Assembly: GCA_949282215.1 (NCBI GenBank)
Contig: CASDPF010000013.1
Location: 45,100 to 109,099, forward strand
Direction: 5' to 3'
DNA length: 64,000 nucleotides
Origin: an uncultured bacterium
GTDB taxonomy: Bacteria; Cyanobacteriota; Vampirovibrionia; Gastranaerophilales; Gastranaerophilaceae
A model generated the notes under the pieces. That model saw only the letters and a list, made by a program, of their open reading frames with translations, was not told where the DNA came from and made no database searches. The translations under genes were made by a program, and so were the position numbers. Every line of letters begins with the position of its first letter. Within the stretch, counting starts at the first letter, position 1. Below are positions 51,437 to 61,489 of this stretch, in pieces.

Positions 51437-52576
51437 TTATTTGACTTTAACTTTTGGTACAACTGACATTCCAGGTACTATGTTGTAATTTGAAATATCT
51501 TCTTTGAATATGATTTTTACAGGTACACGTTGTACAATTTTAACATAGCTTCCAACTGCATTTTCAGGTGGAAATAGACTTGATTTTGCACCAGTTGCTC
51601 TTTGGATACTTTGCACTTCACCTTTAAATCTTTTATTAGGGTATGTGTCAATTTTTATTGATACCGGTTGTTTTTCTTTCATGTGTGTAAGCTGTATTTC
51701 TTTAAAGTTTGCTACAACCCACACTTCTTTAGGTACTATTTGCATTAGTGGTTGACCTACCTGCAGATAGTTTCCTTGTTCAACGCTTCTTGCTGAAATT
51801 TTTCCGCTTTGTGGTGCATAAATTTTTGTGTATTTAAGGTTTAATTTTGCTTGATCAACTTCTGCTTCAAGTCTTTGAATATTGGCATTCATTGATTCTG
51901 TTTTTGCCTGATTTGAAGCAAGTGCATGTTTTGCTGCTGCGGAACGTTCGTTTGCAGCTTTGTTATCCGCTTGAGATACTTCAAGTTTTGTTTTACTGTT
52001 TTCAAAATCTTGTTTTGAAACTATTCCGGCTTTATACATTTCCGTATATCTTTTATGGTCTTTTTGGGCAAAATTTAGTTTTGATTCTGTTGAAGATATG
52101 TCTTCAAACGATTGATTTACGTTAGCTTCACCTTTTGCAACTTCTTTTTCTGTTACGTTTAACTCAGCTTTTGCTTGAGCTAATTTAGCTTCAGCTTCTT
52201 TTAATTGAACTTCATAATCTGCAGGATCGATTTCTACAAGAAGATCTCCTGCTTGCACTTCATCATTATCGTCTACCAGTAATTTTATAGCAGGACCTGC
52301 TACTCGAGGTGCTACTGTAATTAACCTGCCTTCTACAAACGCATCATCTGTTGATTGGAAATATGTTGAATGAATTGCTGCAAATATACCTAAAAATATT
52401 AGTAATATCGCAGTTACAGTAGGTACAATGACTCTTTTTTTCTTATATTCAGGTCGGTTTTTTTTAGCTTTTTCTTTTCTTTGTTTAATTCTTTCTTTAG
52501 CTTTTATTTCGATTTTTTCTTTGTCAATTTCTTTAATTTCGTCATTATTAGGGGTGTTTTGTTGATTTTCTTCCAT
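51437..52576 (-). CDS. emrA: Membrane fusion protein (EmrA/HlyD-like)
   Basis: 379 residues: a basic cytoplasmic tail (1-48), one membrane helix (49-70), a split biotinyl-lipoyl domain (about 80-115 and 245-290), a long coiled-coil hairpin (110-245) and a beta-barrel domain (290-379). This periplasmic adaptor joins the MFS exporter to the outer-membrane channel. It starts 18 nt after marR ends, with GAAAG upstream. Confidence 0.93.
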   Translation of the reverse strand: MEENQQNTPNNDEIKEIDKEKIEIKAKERIKQRKEKAKKNRPEYKKKRVIVPTVTAILLIFLGIFAAIHSTYFQSTDDAFVEGRLITVAPRVAGPAIKLLVDDNDEVQAGDLLVEIDPADYEVQLKEAEAKLAQAKAELNVTEKEVAKGEANVNQSFEDISSTESKLNFAQKDHKRYTEMYKAGIVSKQDFENSKTKLEVSQADNKAANERSAAAKHALASNQAKTESMNANIQRLEAEVDQAKLNLKYTKIYAPQSGKISARSVEQGNYLQVGQPLMQIVPKEVWVVANFKEIQLTHMKEKQPVSIKIDTYPNKRFKGEVQSIQRATGAKSSLFPPENAVGSYVKIVQRVPVKIIFKEDISNYNIVPGMSVVPKVKVK

Positions 52577-52594
52577 ATTTCTTTCCTCTATATT

Positions 52595-53053
52595 CTATAT
52601 TTGTATATTTAAATCTTCTTCCAAGTTTTCTTTAAATTTTTGTAAGACTTTAAGTGTAATTCTTAAATCTTCTTCCGGTACGCCTTCTATAGTTTTTTGC
52701 CATAATTCTAATGCTGTTGGAATTACTTTATTAAAAACTTGGCGTCCATCTTCTGTAATAAATATTTTATATATTTTTCTTTTATTTACATCTTGTTTTC
52801 TTGTGACGAGTCCCATTTTTTCAAGAATGTTTATTATTCTAGTAATATTTGGTCTGTCTTTTAATGTAATTGCACTAATTTGTCTTTGATACATTCCGTC
52901 ATGGTCTATTAATGCAGCTAGGACTGTCATTTGTTCAGGCGTAATAGGATGTCCTTCTTGTGCAAATTTTTGTACGGCAATTGCTCGGGTCATTTTTCCG
53001 ATTCTCACCAATTTCATTCCTATTCGGCTTTTTAATAATTCCAGTTGTTCCAT
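52595..53053 (-). CDS. MarR-family transcriptional regulator
   Basis: 152 residues from the ATG at 53053 (MEQLELLKSRIG). The winged helix (about 45-120) has TPEQMTVLAALIDHDGMYQRQISAITLKDRPNITRIINILEKMGLVTRKQD broken by normal loops. It most likely binds the palindrome at 53060-53085 and represses both the pump genes downstream and the divergent TolC-like gene. The ligand is unknown. Confidence 0.92.
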   Translation of the reverse strand: MEQLELLKSRIGMKLVRIGKMTRAIAVQKFAQEGHPITPEQMTVLAALIDHDGMYQRQISAITLKDRPNITRIINILEKMGLVTRKQDVNKRKIYKIFITEDGRQVFNKVIPTALELWQKTIEGVPEEDLRITLKVLQKFKENLEEDLNIQI

Positions 53054-53085
53054 GATTTTCTTTGTGTTATTATGATAACACAAAG
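53045..53085. promoter_or_regulatory. MarR operator and divergent promoters
   Basis: CTTTGTGTTAT (53060-53070) and its exact reverse complement (53075-53085) flank TATG. On the + strand TTGTTC (53045-53050), 17 bp and TATTAT (53068-53073) form a promoter for the TolC-like gene, and the palindrome covers its -10. A weaker promoter can be read on the - strand for marR-emrA-emrB. One operator would thus control the whole pump. Confidence 0.75.
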
Positions 53086-53094
53086 AAAAGGAAT

Positions 53095-54486
53095 GTGAAG
53101 CATGAAAATTTAATTTTTAAAATATTAATTACCCTGAGTTTGCTTGTAGTTACGTGTGTTCCGGCACAAGCAAAAAAAACATATTCTGTTAATGCAGATA
53201 AAATTGAGTTTATGAATCTTGATTGGTGGAAGCAATTCGGTGATGATAATCTTAATAAATACATGGTAAATGTGTACCAAAATAACAAAGATTTGAAAAT
53301 TGCTACAGCATCTACTAAACAAGCCCAACAAGTTGTTAAAATGTCTTTTGCGGATCAACTGCCGCAATTGACATTTAATCCGCAAATCAGTCGTGAATTT
53401 ACATCATCTGAAATTCATTTTGGTGATGTTATAATTCCCGATTATAATCAAAACAGATTTTTACTCCCTCTTACAATGACTTATGAAGCAGATATCTGGG
53501 GTGAAAATTATTTAAGAACAAAGAGTGTAAAACAAAGACTTGCCATGATAGAGCAGGATGAAAGAGCATCTTATATTATGATTTCAACTGCTATGGCTGC
53601 TAATTATTATAATTTAATCAAAGCTGATAAACTTATTCAAAACCAGAATAAGCTGGTGGAACTTCAGGAAGAAATGGTTAAATTAATTGAACAAAAATAT
53701 GCCGGTGGCCTTTGTTCTATTAATGATGTTATATATGAAAAACAATTATTGACTCTTTTCAAAGAGGATTTGAATAATTTAAAAGAAAAACAAGATGTAA
53801 TTGAAAATCAATTAAAAGTTATTTTAGGTGATAGAAATATTACTGAAATAGCAAGAAGTAATTATGAAAATATAAAGATTATAGATTTACCTTTGGATAT
53901 AAGATCGGAGGCTATTCAAAATCGTCCTGATTTAATTAAGAGTGAATATTATATTAAAAAAATAGGTATAGACGTAAAAGTTGCACGTCGTGATTTCTTG
54001 CCAAAGTTTATTGTATTCGGTCAAGTAGGTTTTAACGCATATCATTTATCTGATATTTTCGGTTCTCATTCATTTTTATCTAATATCGGCGTACTTCCTT
54101 CATTGGATTTATTCACCGGTGGCAGAAAGATGGCGATGTTGAGATATAAAAGATATGAGTATGAAAAAGCTTTACAAATGTATGAAAAAACTATTTTGAC
54201 ATCTTTGCAGGAAGTAAACGATGCTCTGGTTAGTGCAAAGACTGCAAGAAATAATTTGCATACAAGTGCTGAAAGATATAAATTACAGGAAGAACAATTC
54301 GCTCTTGCTGATAAAAAGTTAAAAATCGGTGCAGCTTCAAATCTCGATATTATAAAAGCTCAAGAAGCTCTGATAATATCTGAAAAAGCAAATATTTCAA
54401 ACAAAGTGGATTTGATAATTTCCGCAATAAACATATACAAATCTGTTGGCGGCGTTGATTATATGCAGTTTGAAGAAGCTATATAA
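53095..54486 (+). CDS. TolC-like outer-membrane efflux protein
   Basis: 463 residues from GTG at 53095 (MKHENLIFKILITLSLLVVTCVPAQA), chosen because AAGG lies before it and the signal peptide then reads well; no in-frame ATG exists. The body follows the NodT/OprM pattern: WWKQFGDDNLNKYM, long helical hairpins, and duplicated OEP domains with RPDLIKSEYYI and SLDLFTGGRKMAMLRYKRYEYEKAL. It supplies the outer-membrane channel for the divergent EmrAB-like pump. Confidence 0.9.
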   Translation: MKHENLIFKILITLSLLVVTCVPAQAKKTYSVNADKIEFMNLDWWKQFGDDNLNKYMVNVYQNNKDLKIATASTKQAQQVVKMSFADQLPQLTFNPQISREFTSSEIHFGDVIIPDYNQNRFLLPLTMTYEADIWGENYLRTKSVKQRLAMIEQDERASYIMISTAMAANYYNLIKADKLIQNQNKLVELQEEMVKLIEQKYAGGLCSINDVIYEKQLLTLFKEDLNNLKEKQDVIENQLKVILGDRNITEIARSNYENIKIIDLPLDIRSEAIQNRPDLIKSEYYIKKIGIDVKVARRDFLPKFIVFGQVGFNAYHLSDIFGSHSFLSNIGVLPSLDLFTGGRKMAMLRYKRYEYEKALQMYEKTILTSLQEVNDALVSAKTARNNLHTSAERYKLQEEQFALADKKLKIGAASNLDIIKAQEALIISEKANISNKVDLIISAINIYKSVGGVDYMQFEEAI

Positions 54487-54527
54487 AAATATAAAATGAT
54501 GTAATCAAATAAGATATATTTGTAATA

Positions 54528-54557
54528 AAAAAGCCTCTCAATTATGAGAGGCTTTTT
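54528..54557. terminator. Bidirectional terminator, TolC-like / gcvPA
   Basis: AAAAAGCCTCTCA (54528-54540) pairs with 54545-54557, loop ATTA, T runs on both strands. It overlaps the last codons of gcvPA. Confidence 0.85.
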
Positions 54558-55783
54558 ATGTATAAATCAATTTCTTCATCTGTATTCATTTCGGTCGTGG
54601 CAACCAGAATTTTATTATTATCTAGTTTCAGACCGCCTATTATGTTTTTAGATTTTAATTTCGCAAGGAATGCATCTGAATTATCAACTTCTATGACAAA
54701 TTCATTAAAGAAGTTACTATTCAATGTCTTAATTCCTTTACTTGCAAGCTTTTGAGATAAATTATGAGCATTTTTAGCAGATAGATACCCTGCCTGACGG
54801 AAGCCTTTTTCTCCCATAAGACTAAGGTATAAATTAGCCCATAGTCCCATTAAAGCTTGGTTTGAACAGATATTACTTGTGGCTTTTTCACGTTTAATAT
54901 GTTGTTCACGAGTCTGAATTGTCAGTGTAAATGCTTGGTTGCCGTCTTTGTCAACTGTACGTCCTGCAAGACGTCCCGGCATTTGCCGCATATATTTTTC
55001 TTTACAGGCAATTACTCCGGCATGAGGCCCGCCAAAACTTACCGGCATTCCAAGTGTCTGAATATCTGCAATTACAATATCAGCTTCTGTAGGTGCTTTT
55101 AGTATTGATAATGTTGAAATATCCACGCAAACTATAAGTAATGTATCAATAGTTTTTACTTCAGATATTTCACCGTAGAAATTCGGGTTTTGTATAAGAA
55201 CGCAAGCATATTCAGAAGTATTTGAAGGTATTTTGTCAAACATCTCAACTTCAATGCCATTTGCCCAAGTATATGTTCTTATTACATCTAAATATTCAGG
55301 ATTGAGCTTATCAGAAATAAGAACTTTATTTAATTTTTTTATTCTTACAGCCATAAGAATAGCTTCAGCACAGGCTGTTGCACCATCATAGACAGTTGCA
55401 TTTGCTAAATCCATTCCTGTAAGTCTTGCAATCATCGTTTGAAATTCATACATTATTTGCAAAGTCCCCTGAGCGATTTCCGCCTGATAAGGAGTGTATG
55501 CTGTAAGAAATTCAAATCTGTTTGCAACTTGAGCTATTGCTGCAGGAATGAATTTATTATATATACCTCCGCCTAAAAAAATGATATAATCAGTTTTATT
55601 TTTCTTTGAGAGAGATTTAATTTTTCTTTGAGTTTCCATCTCGCTCAAAGGGTTTTCAAGGTTTAAATTTTCCATTCTTGCAGTTTGCGGAATTTGAGCA
55701 AATAAATCCTCAATTTTATTAAGCCCAATATTGCTGAGCATTTCTGCTCTTGTATTTTCATCGTGTACTAAAAAATTTTTCAT
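54542..55783 (-). CDS. gcvPA: Glycine dehydrogenase (decarboxylating) subunit 1
   Basis: N-terminal half of the P-protein of the glycine cleavage system. The 413-residue protein has PYQAEIAQGTLQIMYEFQTMIARLTGMDLANATVYDGATACAEA, spread over residues 97-140, and SFGGPHAGVIACKEKYMRQMPGRLAGRT with LTIQTREQHIKREKATSNICSNQAL. The PLP Lys is on subunit 2, which is not in this window. The start overlaps the gcvH stop by one base. It is somewhat shorter than usual (about 440) and its stop lies inside a terminator stem. Confidence 0.94.
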   Translation of the reverse strand: MKNFLVHDENTRAEMLSNIGLNKIEDLFAQIPQTARMENLNLENPLSEMETQRKIKSLSKKNKTDYIIFLGGGIYNKFIPAAIAQVANRFEFLTAYTPYQAEIAQGTLQIMYEFQTMIARLTGMDLANATVYDGATACAEAILMAVRIKKLNKVLISDKLNPEYLDVIRTYTWANGIEVEMFDKIPSNTSEYACVLIQNPNFYGEISEVKTIDTLLIVCVDISTLSILKAPTEADIVIADIQTLGMPVSFGGPHAGVIACKEKYMRQMPGRLAGRTVDKDGNQAFTLTIQTREQHIKREKATSNICSNQALMGLWANLYLSLMGEKGFRQAGYLSAKNAHNLSQKLASKGIKTLNSNFFNEFVIEVDNSDAFLAKLKSKNIIGGLKLDNNKILVATTEMNTDEEIDLYIKSLS

Positions 55784-56166
55784 TATTCCAATTCTTCTTT
55801 ATAATCTTCGTATTCCAATAAATCATTTTGTTCAGCTTCATCGCCGGTTGCTTCAATTTTAACAAGCCATCCTTTTTCATAGCTGTCTTCGTTTAAAGTT
55901 TCAGGTGCATCAACTAGTGATTCATTAACTTCAATTACTTTACCGCTGATAGGCATATAGATTTCTGAGGCAGCTTTTACAGATTCTACAGTTGCAAAAG
56001 TTTCGCCTTTTTTGAATTCATTACCGGTTTCAGGCAATTCTAAAAACACGATATCTCCGAGTTGTTCTACTGCGTAATCTGTTAGACCTACAGTATAAGT
56101 GTCATCCTCATTTTTAAGAATGTATTCGTGAGATTTTGAACATAAAATTTTTTCTGTAATACTCAT
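55783..56166 (-). CDS. gcvH: Glycine cleavage system H protein
   Basis: 127 residues, lipoyl carrier of the glycine cleavage system. The lipoylated Lys is Lys64 in TVESVKAASEIYMPISG. TVGLTDYAVEQLGDIVFLELPETG is typical. The stop codon overlaps the gcvPA start, so they are translationally coupled. It begins 9 nt after gcvT. Confidence 0.96.
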   Translation of the reverse strand: MSITEKILCSKSHEYILKNEDDTYTVGLTDYAVEQLGDIVFLELPETGNEFKKGETFATVESVKAASEIYMPISGKVIEVNESLVDAPETLNEDSYEKGWLVKIEATGDEAEQNDLLEYEDYKEELE

Positions 56167-56175
56167 TTTATTCTC

Positions 56176-57282
56176 CTATTCTATTTTAATTTTGTTTCTT
56201 TTGTCGATAAAAGGTTTTTTAACGACTTCGGCATCATGTAATTTCTCCCTTATCATAACTTGAACAGTTGAACCTGTGCAAATATTTTTATCATTTTTTA
56301 CATAAGCAAGGGCAATATTTGCGTTTAAAATTGGCGAAATGCCTCCGCTTGTAATAACTCCAACTTTTTCTCCGTCTTTATAAACTTCATATTCATGGCG
56401 AGCTATTGATTTATCAAGCATTTTTAAGCCTATTAATTTTTTCTCTGTTCCGTTTTGAATTTGGTTCATTATAACATCTTTACCGTTGTAATCTTCTTTT
56501 TTATCTTTTGGTACTGACCAAGAAAGTCCTGCTTCGATTGGAGTTGTGTTTTCATCTAAATCGTTTCCGTAAAGATGGAGAGCCGCTTCTAATCTAAGAG
56601 TATCTCTAGCACCTAAGCCTATTGGTTTTATTCCGAATTCTTTGCCATAATCAAGGATTTTATCCCACAATTCTTCGGAAAATTCATTTTCTACCAAAAG
56701 TTCATAACCGTCTTCTCCAGTGTAGCCTGTTCTTGAAATTAGAAGTTTTTTCCCGCAAATTGTAGCAGGTTTGATTGTGAATGATTCTTGGATAGTATCA
56801 AGTCCCATTTTTCTTAAAACAGCGTCAGCTTTTGGCCCTTGTACTGCAAGTAATGAATAATTGTGTGATTGGTTATCAATTTTTACGTCTAATCCTTTTT
56901 TATTTCTTACCATCCAGTTCAAATCTTCATCAATTCTTGCTGCGTTGCAAATTACTAAGTAATAATTAATTCCCAGTTTATAGATGATAAGGTCGTCAAT
57001 AAGTCCGCCTTTTTTATTAGGTAATTGACAATATACAGCTTTTTCGTAAGCCAGTTTTGAAATATCTTGAGGTACAATTTTTTGTAAAAATGCTAAAGAG
57101 TCTTTTCCTGATACAAAAACTTCTCCCATGTGCGAAACATCAAATAATCCTACGTTTTCTCTTACTGTTTTGTGTTCCTCAATAATAGATGTATATTGTA
57201 CAGGCATGTGCCATCCTGCAAAGTCTACCATTCTGGCTCCTAGCTGTACGTGTTTATCATGTAAATAAGTCTCTTTAGTCAT
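56176..57282 (-). CDS. gcvT: Aminomethyltransferase (T protein)
   Basis: Transfers the methylene group of glycine to tetrahydrofolate. 368 residues from the ATG at 57282, chosen because GGGGG ends 6 nt upstream; the ATG at 57288 is inside that spacing. Motifs: VDFAGWHMPVQY, GLFDVSHMGEV, RTGYTGEDGYE, GLGARDTLRLEAALHLYGND. First gene of gcvT-gcvH-gcvPA. No glycine riboswitch is seen upstream. Confidence 0.95.
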   Translation of the reverse strand: MTKETYLHDKHVQLGARMVDFAGWHMPVQYTSIIEEHKTVRENVGLFDVSHMGEVFVSGKDSLAFLQKIVPQDISKLAYEKAVYCQLPNKKGGLIDDLIIYKLGINYYLVICNAARIDEDLNWMVRNKKGLDVKIDNQSHNYSLLAVQGPKADAVLRKMGLDTIQESFTIKPATICGKKLLISRTGYTGEDGYELLVENEFSEELWDKILDYGKEFGIKPIGLGARDTLRLEAALHLYGNDLDENTTPIEAGLSWSVPKDKKEDYNGKDVIMNQIQNGTEKKLIGLKMLDKSIARHEYEVYKDGEKVGVITSGGISPILNANIALAYVKNDKNICTGSTVQVMIREKLHDAEVVKKPFIDKRNKIKIE

Positions 57283-57334
57283 AATCATCCCCCTTATGCG
57301 TTTATTTTCCTGTTTTTGACATTAAATGTCAAGC

Positions 57335-57363
57335 TTGAAAAATTAAATAAAATCTTTTATAAT
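57335..57363 (+). promoter_or_regulatory. Promoter of poly-G leader copy 5
   Basis: TTGAAA (57335-57340), 17-bp spacer, TATAAT (57358-57363). Just upstream, TTGACATT is followed by its inverse (57315-57332), a small palindrome that may belong to the gcvT promoter. Confidence 0.72.
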
Positions 57364-57380
57364 AAAAATAATAAATAAAG

Positions 57381-57575
57381 AAGGAGGACCGTATGCAAAA
57401 GACGCTAATAGATAGAATTTCGGGGGAGGGGGCTACCAACTAACAGTTAGAGTAAGCATTTACGACTTAGACCTCCGATTTGATAAAAAAGAGCTGAAAA
57501 GCAAGCCGTGCCAAAAGACACGGTGATTTGTGATGCAAAATTTTTAGAAATAGAGAATAAACAAACGGAGGATTT
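57381..57575 (+). promoter_or_regulatory. Poly-G leader unit, copy 5, interrupted tract (5' UTR of pilin 5)
   Basis: AAGGAGG (57381-57387), leader ORF, tract of five G, one A, five G (57422-57432), CCTCCG (57472-57477), hairpin CCGTG (57506-57510) with CACGG (57519-57523), pilin site CGGAGG (57566-57571). The tract keeps 11 bases in spite of the A, so the frame relation to the -1 extension is kept. Confidence 0.7.
57393..57443 (+). CDS. Leader peptide ORF with interrupted G tract, copy 5
   Basis: Encodes MQKTLIDRISGEGATN; the A changes the middle Gly to Glu. The -1 frame runs 57431-57526 through the CCTCCG and the hairpin (YQLTVRVSIYDLDLRFDKK start). Confidence 0.5.
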   Translation: MQKTLIDRISGEGATN

Positions 57576-58250
57576 ATGAAAAAGGAAAATGCTTTTACCT
57601 TAGCGGAAGTGCTAATAACATTAGGGATAATCGGAATAGTCGTTGCAATGACATTGCCAACATTAATTGCAAATCATAGAAAACAAGTAACCGTTACTAA
57701 ACTAAAAAAGATTTATACTGTGATGAACCAAGCAATCAATATGTCTGTAGCAGAATATGGTGATGTAAAAAATTGGGCTGCAGATTGTGGTTCTAGTTCT
57801 AATACTACATGTACAACAGAAGAAGCTATGGAGTGGTTTAATAAATATATTGGGAAAAATTTGCAGATTATTAAAACAGAAAAAGATCCAAATGATGAAA
57901 AACGTTTTTTAGTATACTTTAAAGATGGTAGTATACTTGGTGTTTATCGTTATATTTTTGATATGGCATTTTACATTGATAGTAGTGCTTTGAAAAATAT
58001 AAGAGCAGGTGTTAATTCTTTCAATTTTAATTTTAAGCCTGTGCTATTTGAAGATCAACTTCCTGAGTTAAATATCTATGCTCAAAAATCAACATTTGAA
58101 CCTTATAGCTGGTCTTGGGATGGTACAAGAAATGGTTTAATCCATGCAAATAACGGTTATGGATGTGGTGAAAAACATAATGCATATTGTGCAAAGCTTA
58201 TACAATATGAAGGGTGGCAAATACCAAAAGATTATCCGCTAAAATTCTAA
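57576..58250 (+). CDS. Type IV pilin-like protein 5 (GW-DYP head type)
   Basis: 224 residues. MKKENAFTLAEV gives cleavage after Ala6 (Glu4 replaces the usual Arg4), with IGIVVAMTLP in the helix. The head ends WSWDGTRNGLIHANNGYGCGE, AYCAKLIQYEGWQIPKDYPLKF, close to pilins 1 and 2. CGGAGG is 4 nt before the ATG. It is followed by a dnaJ-side terminator. Confidence 0.86.
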   Translation: MKKENAFTLAEVLITLGIIGIVVAMTLPTLIANHRKQVTVTKLKKIYTVMNQAINMSVAEYGDVKNWAADCGSSSNTTCTTEEAMEWFNKYIGKNLQIIKTEKDPNDEKRFLVYFKDGSILGVYRYIFDMAFYIDSSALKNIRAGVNSFNFNFKPVLFEDQLPELNIYAQKSTFEPYSWSWDGTRNGLIHANNGYGCGEKHNAYCAKLIQYEGWQIPKDYPLKF

Positions 58251-58282
58251 TATATTTATATAATGTTTTAAATAATATAAAA

Positions 58283-58313
58283 TTGAGGCTGGCATCATAA
58301 ATGCCAGCCTCAA
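58283..58313 (-). terminator. Terminator of the DnaJ-like gene
   Basis: A 13-bp stem TTGAGGCTGGCAT (58283-58295) with 58301-58313, loop of 5. On the - strand it is followed by TTTTATATT. The + strand lacks a T run, so pilin 5 may only be partly stopped here. Confidence 0.78.
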
Positions 58314-58318
58314 AAAGT

Positions 58319-59362
58319 TTAGCTTTCCTGAATTTGTTTATATAATTCGATTTGTTTGGCCGAAATGTCTTTTGGTATTACAATTTTTATTTTGGCGTTC
58401 AAGTTTCCATATCCGCCGGATTTCAAAGGTAGACCTAAGTTTTTTAATCTTAACATTTGACCTGAAGATGTTTTTGGCGGGATTTTTATTCCGATATTTC
58501 CATGTAGGGTTTTTATTTCTTTTTTTGCACCTAAGACAGCTTCTGGTGGTGTAATTTCAATTTCTTTAGTCAGGTCAGTACCATCAATTTCATATTCTTT
58601 ATCTTGAAAATGTATTATCAAATATAAATCTCCAGCTTGACCGTAGTTGTCTACTTTACCTTCTCCTTTTAGTCTTACTTTTTGTCCTTCTTTTACTTCA
58701 GGCGGGAGTTTTACTTTTATTGATTTGGTTACATTTTTAAATCCTGTTCCGCCACAAGCGGTGCAATATCCGCCTCCCGGTGGACATTGAGTACATCTTT
58801 CCATCTCTGAAAAATTAACACTTATTGGCTTTTGATTAAATACGTCTTTTGCTGTGATATTTAAAGTTTTTGTGATATCTAAATCTTCTTTAGGTGTCTG
58901 AGTTCTTCTGGTTCTTTGAGTACGTGCAGATTGTGCTTGTCCTCCAAAGTCAAAACCGCCAAAGTTCATTCCTTGAGCTCCTCTTGCAGCACCTCCGCCC
59001 ATCATATCACCGAACAATGAGCTGAAAAAGTCAGAAAATCCGCCTAAATCTTCACCATTGAAAGTGTAACTTTGATATCCGCCATTACCACCGCCAAAAT
59101 TGAAGTTTTCAAATCCTGGTGGCGGAGTATAACTTTGACCGCCCTGCCAGTTTGAGCCTAAGCTGTCATAGCGTTGTCTTTTGGCTTTATCACCTAATAC
59201 TTCGTAAGCTTCGTTTATATCTTTAAATTTACTTTCTGCTTCTTTAGTTTTGTTTACATCGGGGTGAAATTTTCTTGCAAGCTTTCTGTAAGCTGATTTT
59301 ATTTCTGCATCCGTTGCATCTCGTTTTACGCCTAATATCTCGTAGTAATCTTTATATTCCAT
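58319..59362 (-). CDS. DnaJ-like co-chaperone with half zinc finger
   Basis: 347 residues: J domain (1-66) with HPD at 33-35, a Gly/Phe-rich region (70-145), then a reduced zinc-binding part with only four Cys (190, 193, 200 and 203: CTQC, then CTACGGTGF) instead of eight, and the two C-terminal substrate domains (about 160-345). It is between DnaJ and CbpA in architecture. It stimulates Hsp70 ATPase; dnaK and grpE are not adjacent. GGAG is before the ATG. Confidence 0.88.
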   Translation of the reverse strand: MEYKDYYEILGVKRDATDAEIKSAYRKLARKFHPDVNKTKEAESKFKDINEAYEVLGDKAKRQRYDSLGSNWQGGQSYTPPPGFENFNFGGGNGGYQSYTFNGEDLGGFSDFFSSLFGDMMGGGAARGAQGMNFGGFDFGGQAQSARTQRTRRTQTPKEDLDITKTLNITAKDVFNQKPISVNFSEMERCTQCPPGGGYCTACGGTGFKNVTKSIKVKLPPEVKEGQKVRLKGEGKVDNYGQAGDLYLIIHFQDKEYEIDGTDLTKEIEITPPEAVLGAKKEIKTLHGNIGIKIPPKTSSGQMLRLKNLGLPLKSGGYGNLNAKIKIVIPKDISAKQIELYKQIQES

Positions 59363-61008
<1,646 letters not shown>

Positions 61009-61019
61009 AAGGTTTTAAA

Positions 61020-61058
61020 AGCGGGTTAGGTTTGGCTTTAAATTCAAACCAACCTGCT
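61020..61058 (+). promoter_or_regulatory. Intercistronic hairpin between atpD and atpC
   Basis: AGCGGGTT plus GGTTTG pairs with CAAACC plus AACCTGCT across one bulged A, loop of 10. No T run follows, so it is not a normal terminator. It may stabilise or process the mRNA so that beta and epsilon are made in different amounts. Confidence 0.6.
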
Positions 61059-61080
61059 CTATATTAGAAGGTAAGTATTT

Positions 61081-61473
61081 ATGCATTTAAAAATAATTAC
61101 ACATGAAAAAGTAGTTTTTGACGAAGATGTTGATTCAATCCAGACAAAAGGTGTCGATGGTGAATTTGGAATATTGAAAGGTCATGTGCCTATTATGTCT
61201 GCATTGGATATTGGAGTTACAAGAGTTACTCAAGGCGAAAAGTCAAAATGTTTTACGACTATGGGCGGGGTTTTCCAGTTCAAAGATGAGGAAGGTATTA
61301 TTTTAACTAATACCGCTGAATCCGGCGATGAGATTGATGTTGCAAGAGCTAAAGAAGCCTTAAAACGAGCTCAGGCAAGACTTGCTGAACGTGATGCAGA
61401 AATTGATGCCAAAAGGGCTGAAGCTGCAGTCGCTCGTGCCATGGCTAGACTTAAAGCTACTTTGAATGAATAA
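61081..61473 (+). CDS. atpC: ATP synthase F1 subunit epsilon
   Basis: 130 residues: an N-terminal beta sandwich (1-83; THEKVVFDEDVDSIQTKGVDGEFGILKGHVP) and a C-terminal helical hairpin (88-130, Ala/Arg-rich) that can inhibit ATP hydrolysis. It lies 72 nt after atpD behind a hairpin. AAGG lies before the ATG. Confidence 0.95.
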   Translation: MHLKIITHEKVVFDEDVDSIQTKGVDGEFGILKGHVPIMSALDIGVTRVTQGEKSKCFTTMGGVFQFKDEEGIILTNTAESGDEIDVARAKEALKRAQARLAERDAEIDAKRAEAAVARAMARLKATLNE

Positions 61474-61489
61474 TGCTTTATTATTTATT

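Noticed and set aside
53062..53094. TTG at 53062 as start of the TolC-like gene
   Set aside because: It lies within the operator and -10 region and would place extra polar residues before the signal peptide; GTG at 53095 fits better.
56176..57392. Glycine riboswitch before gcvT
   Set aside because: The 100 nt upstream of gcvT show no tandem glycine aptamer features; most of that stretch belongs to the promoter of the opposite-strand leader.
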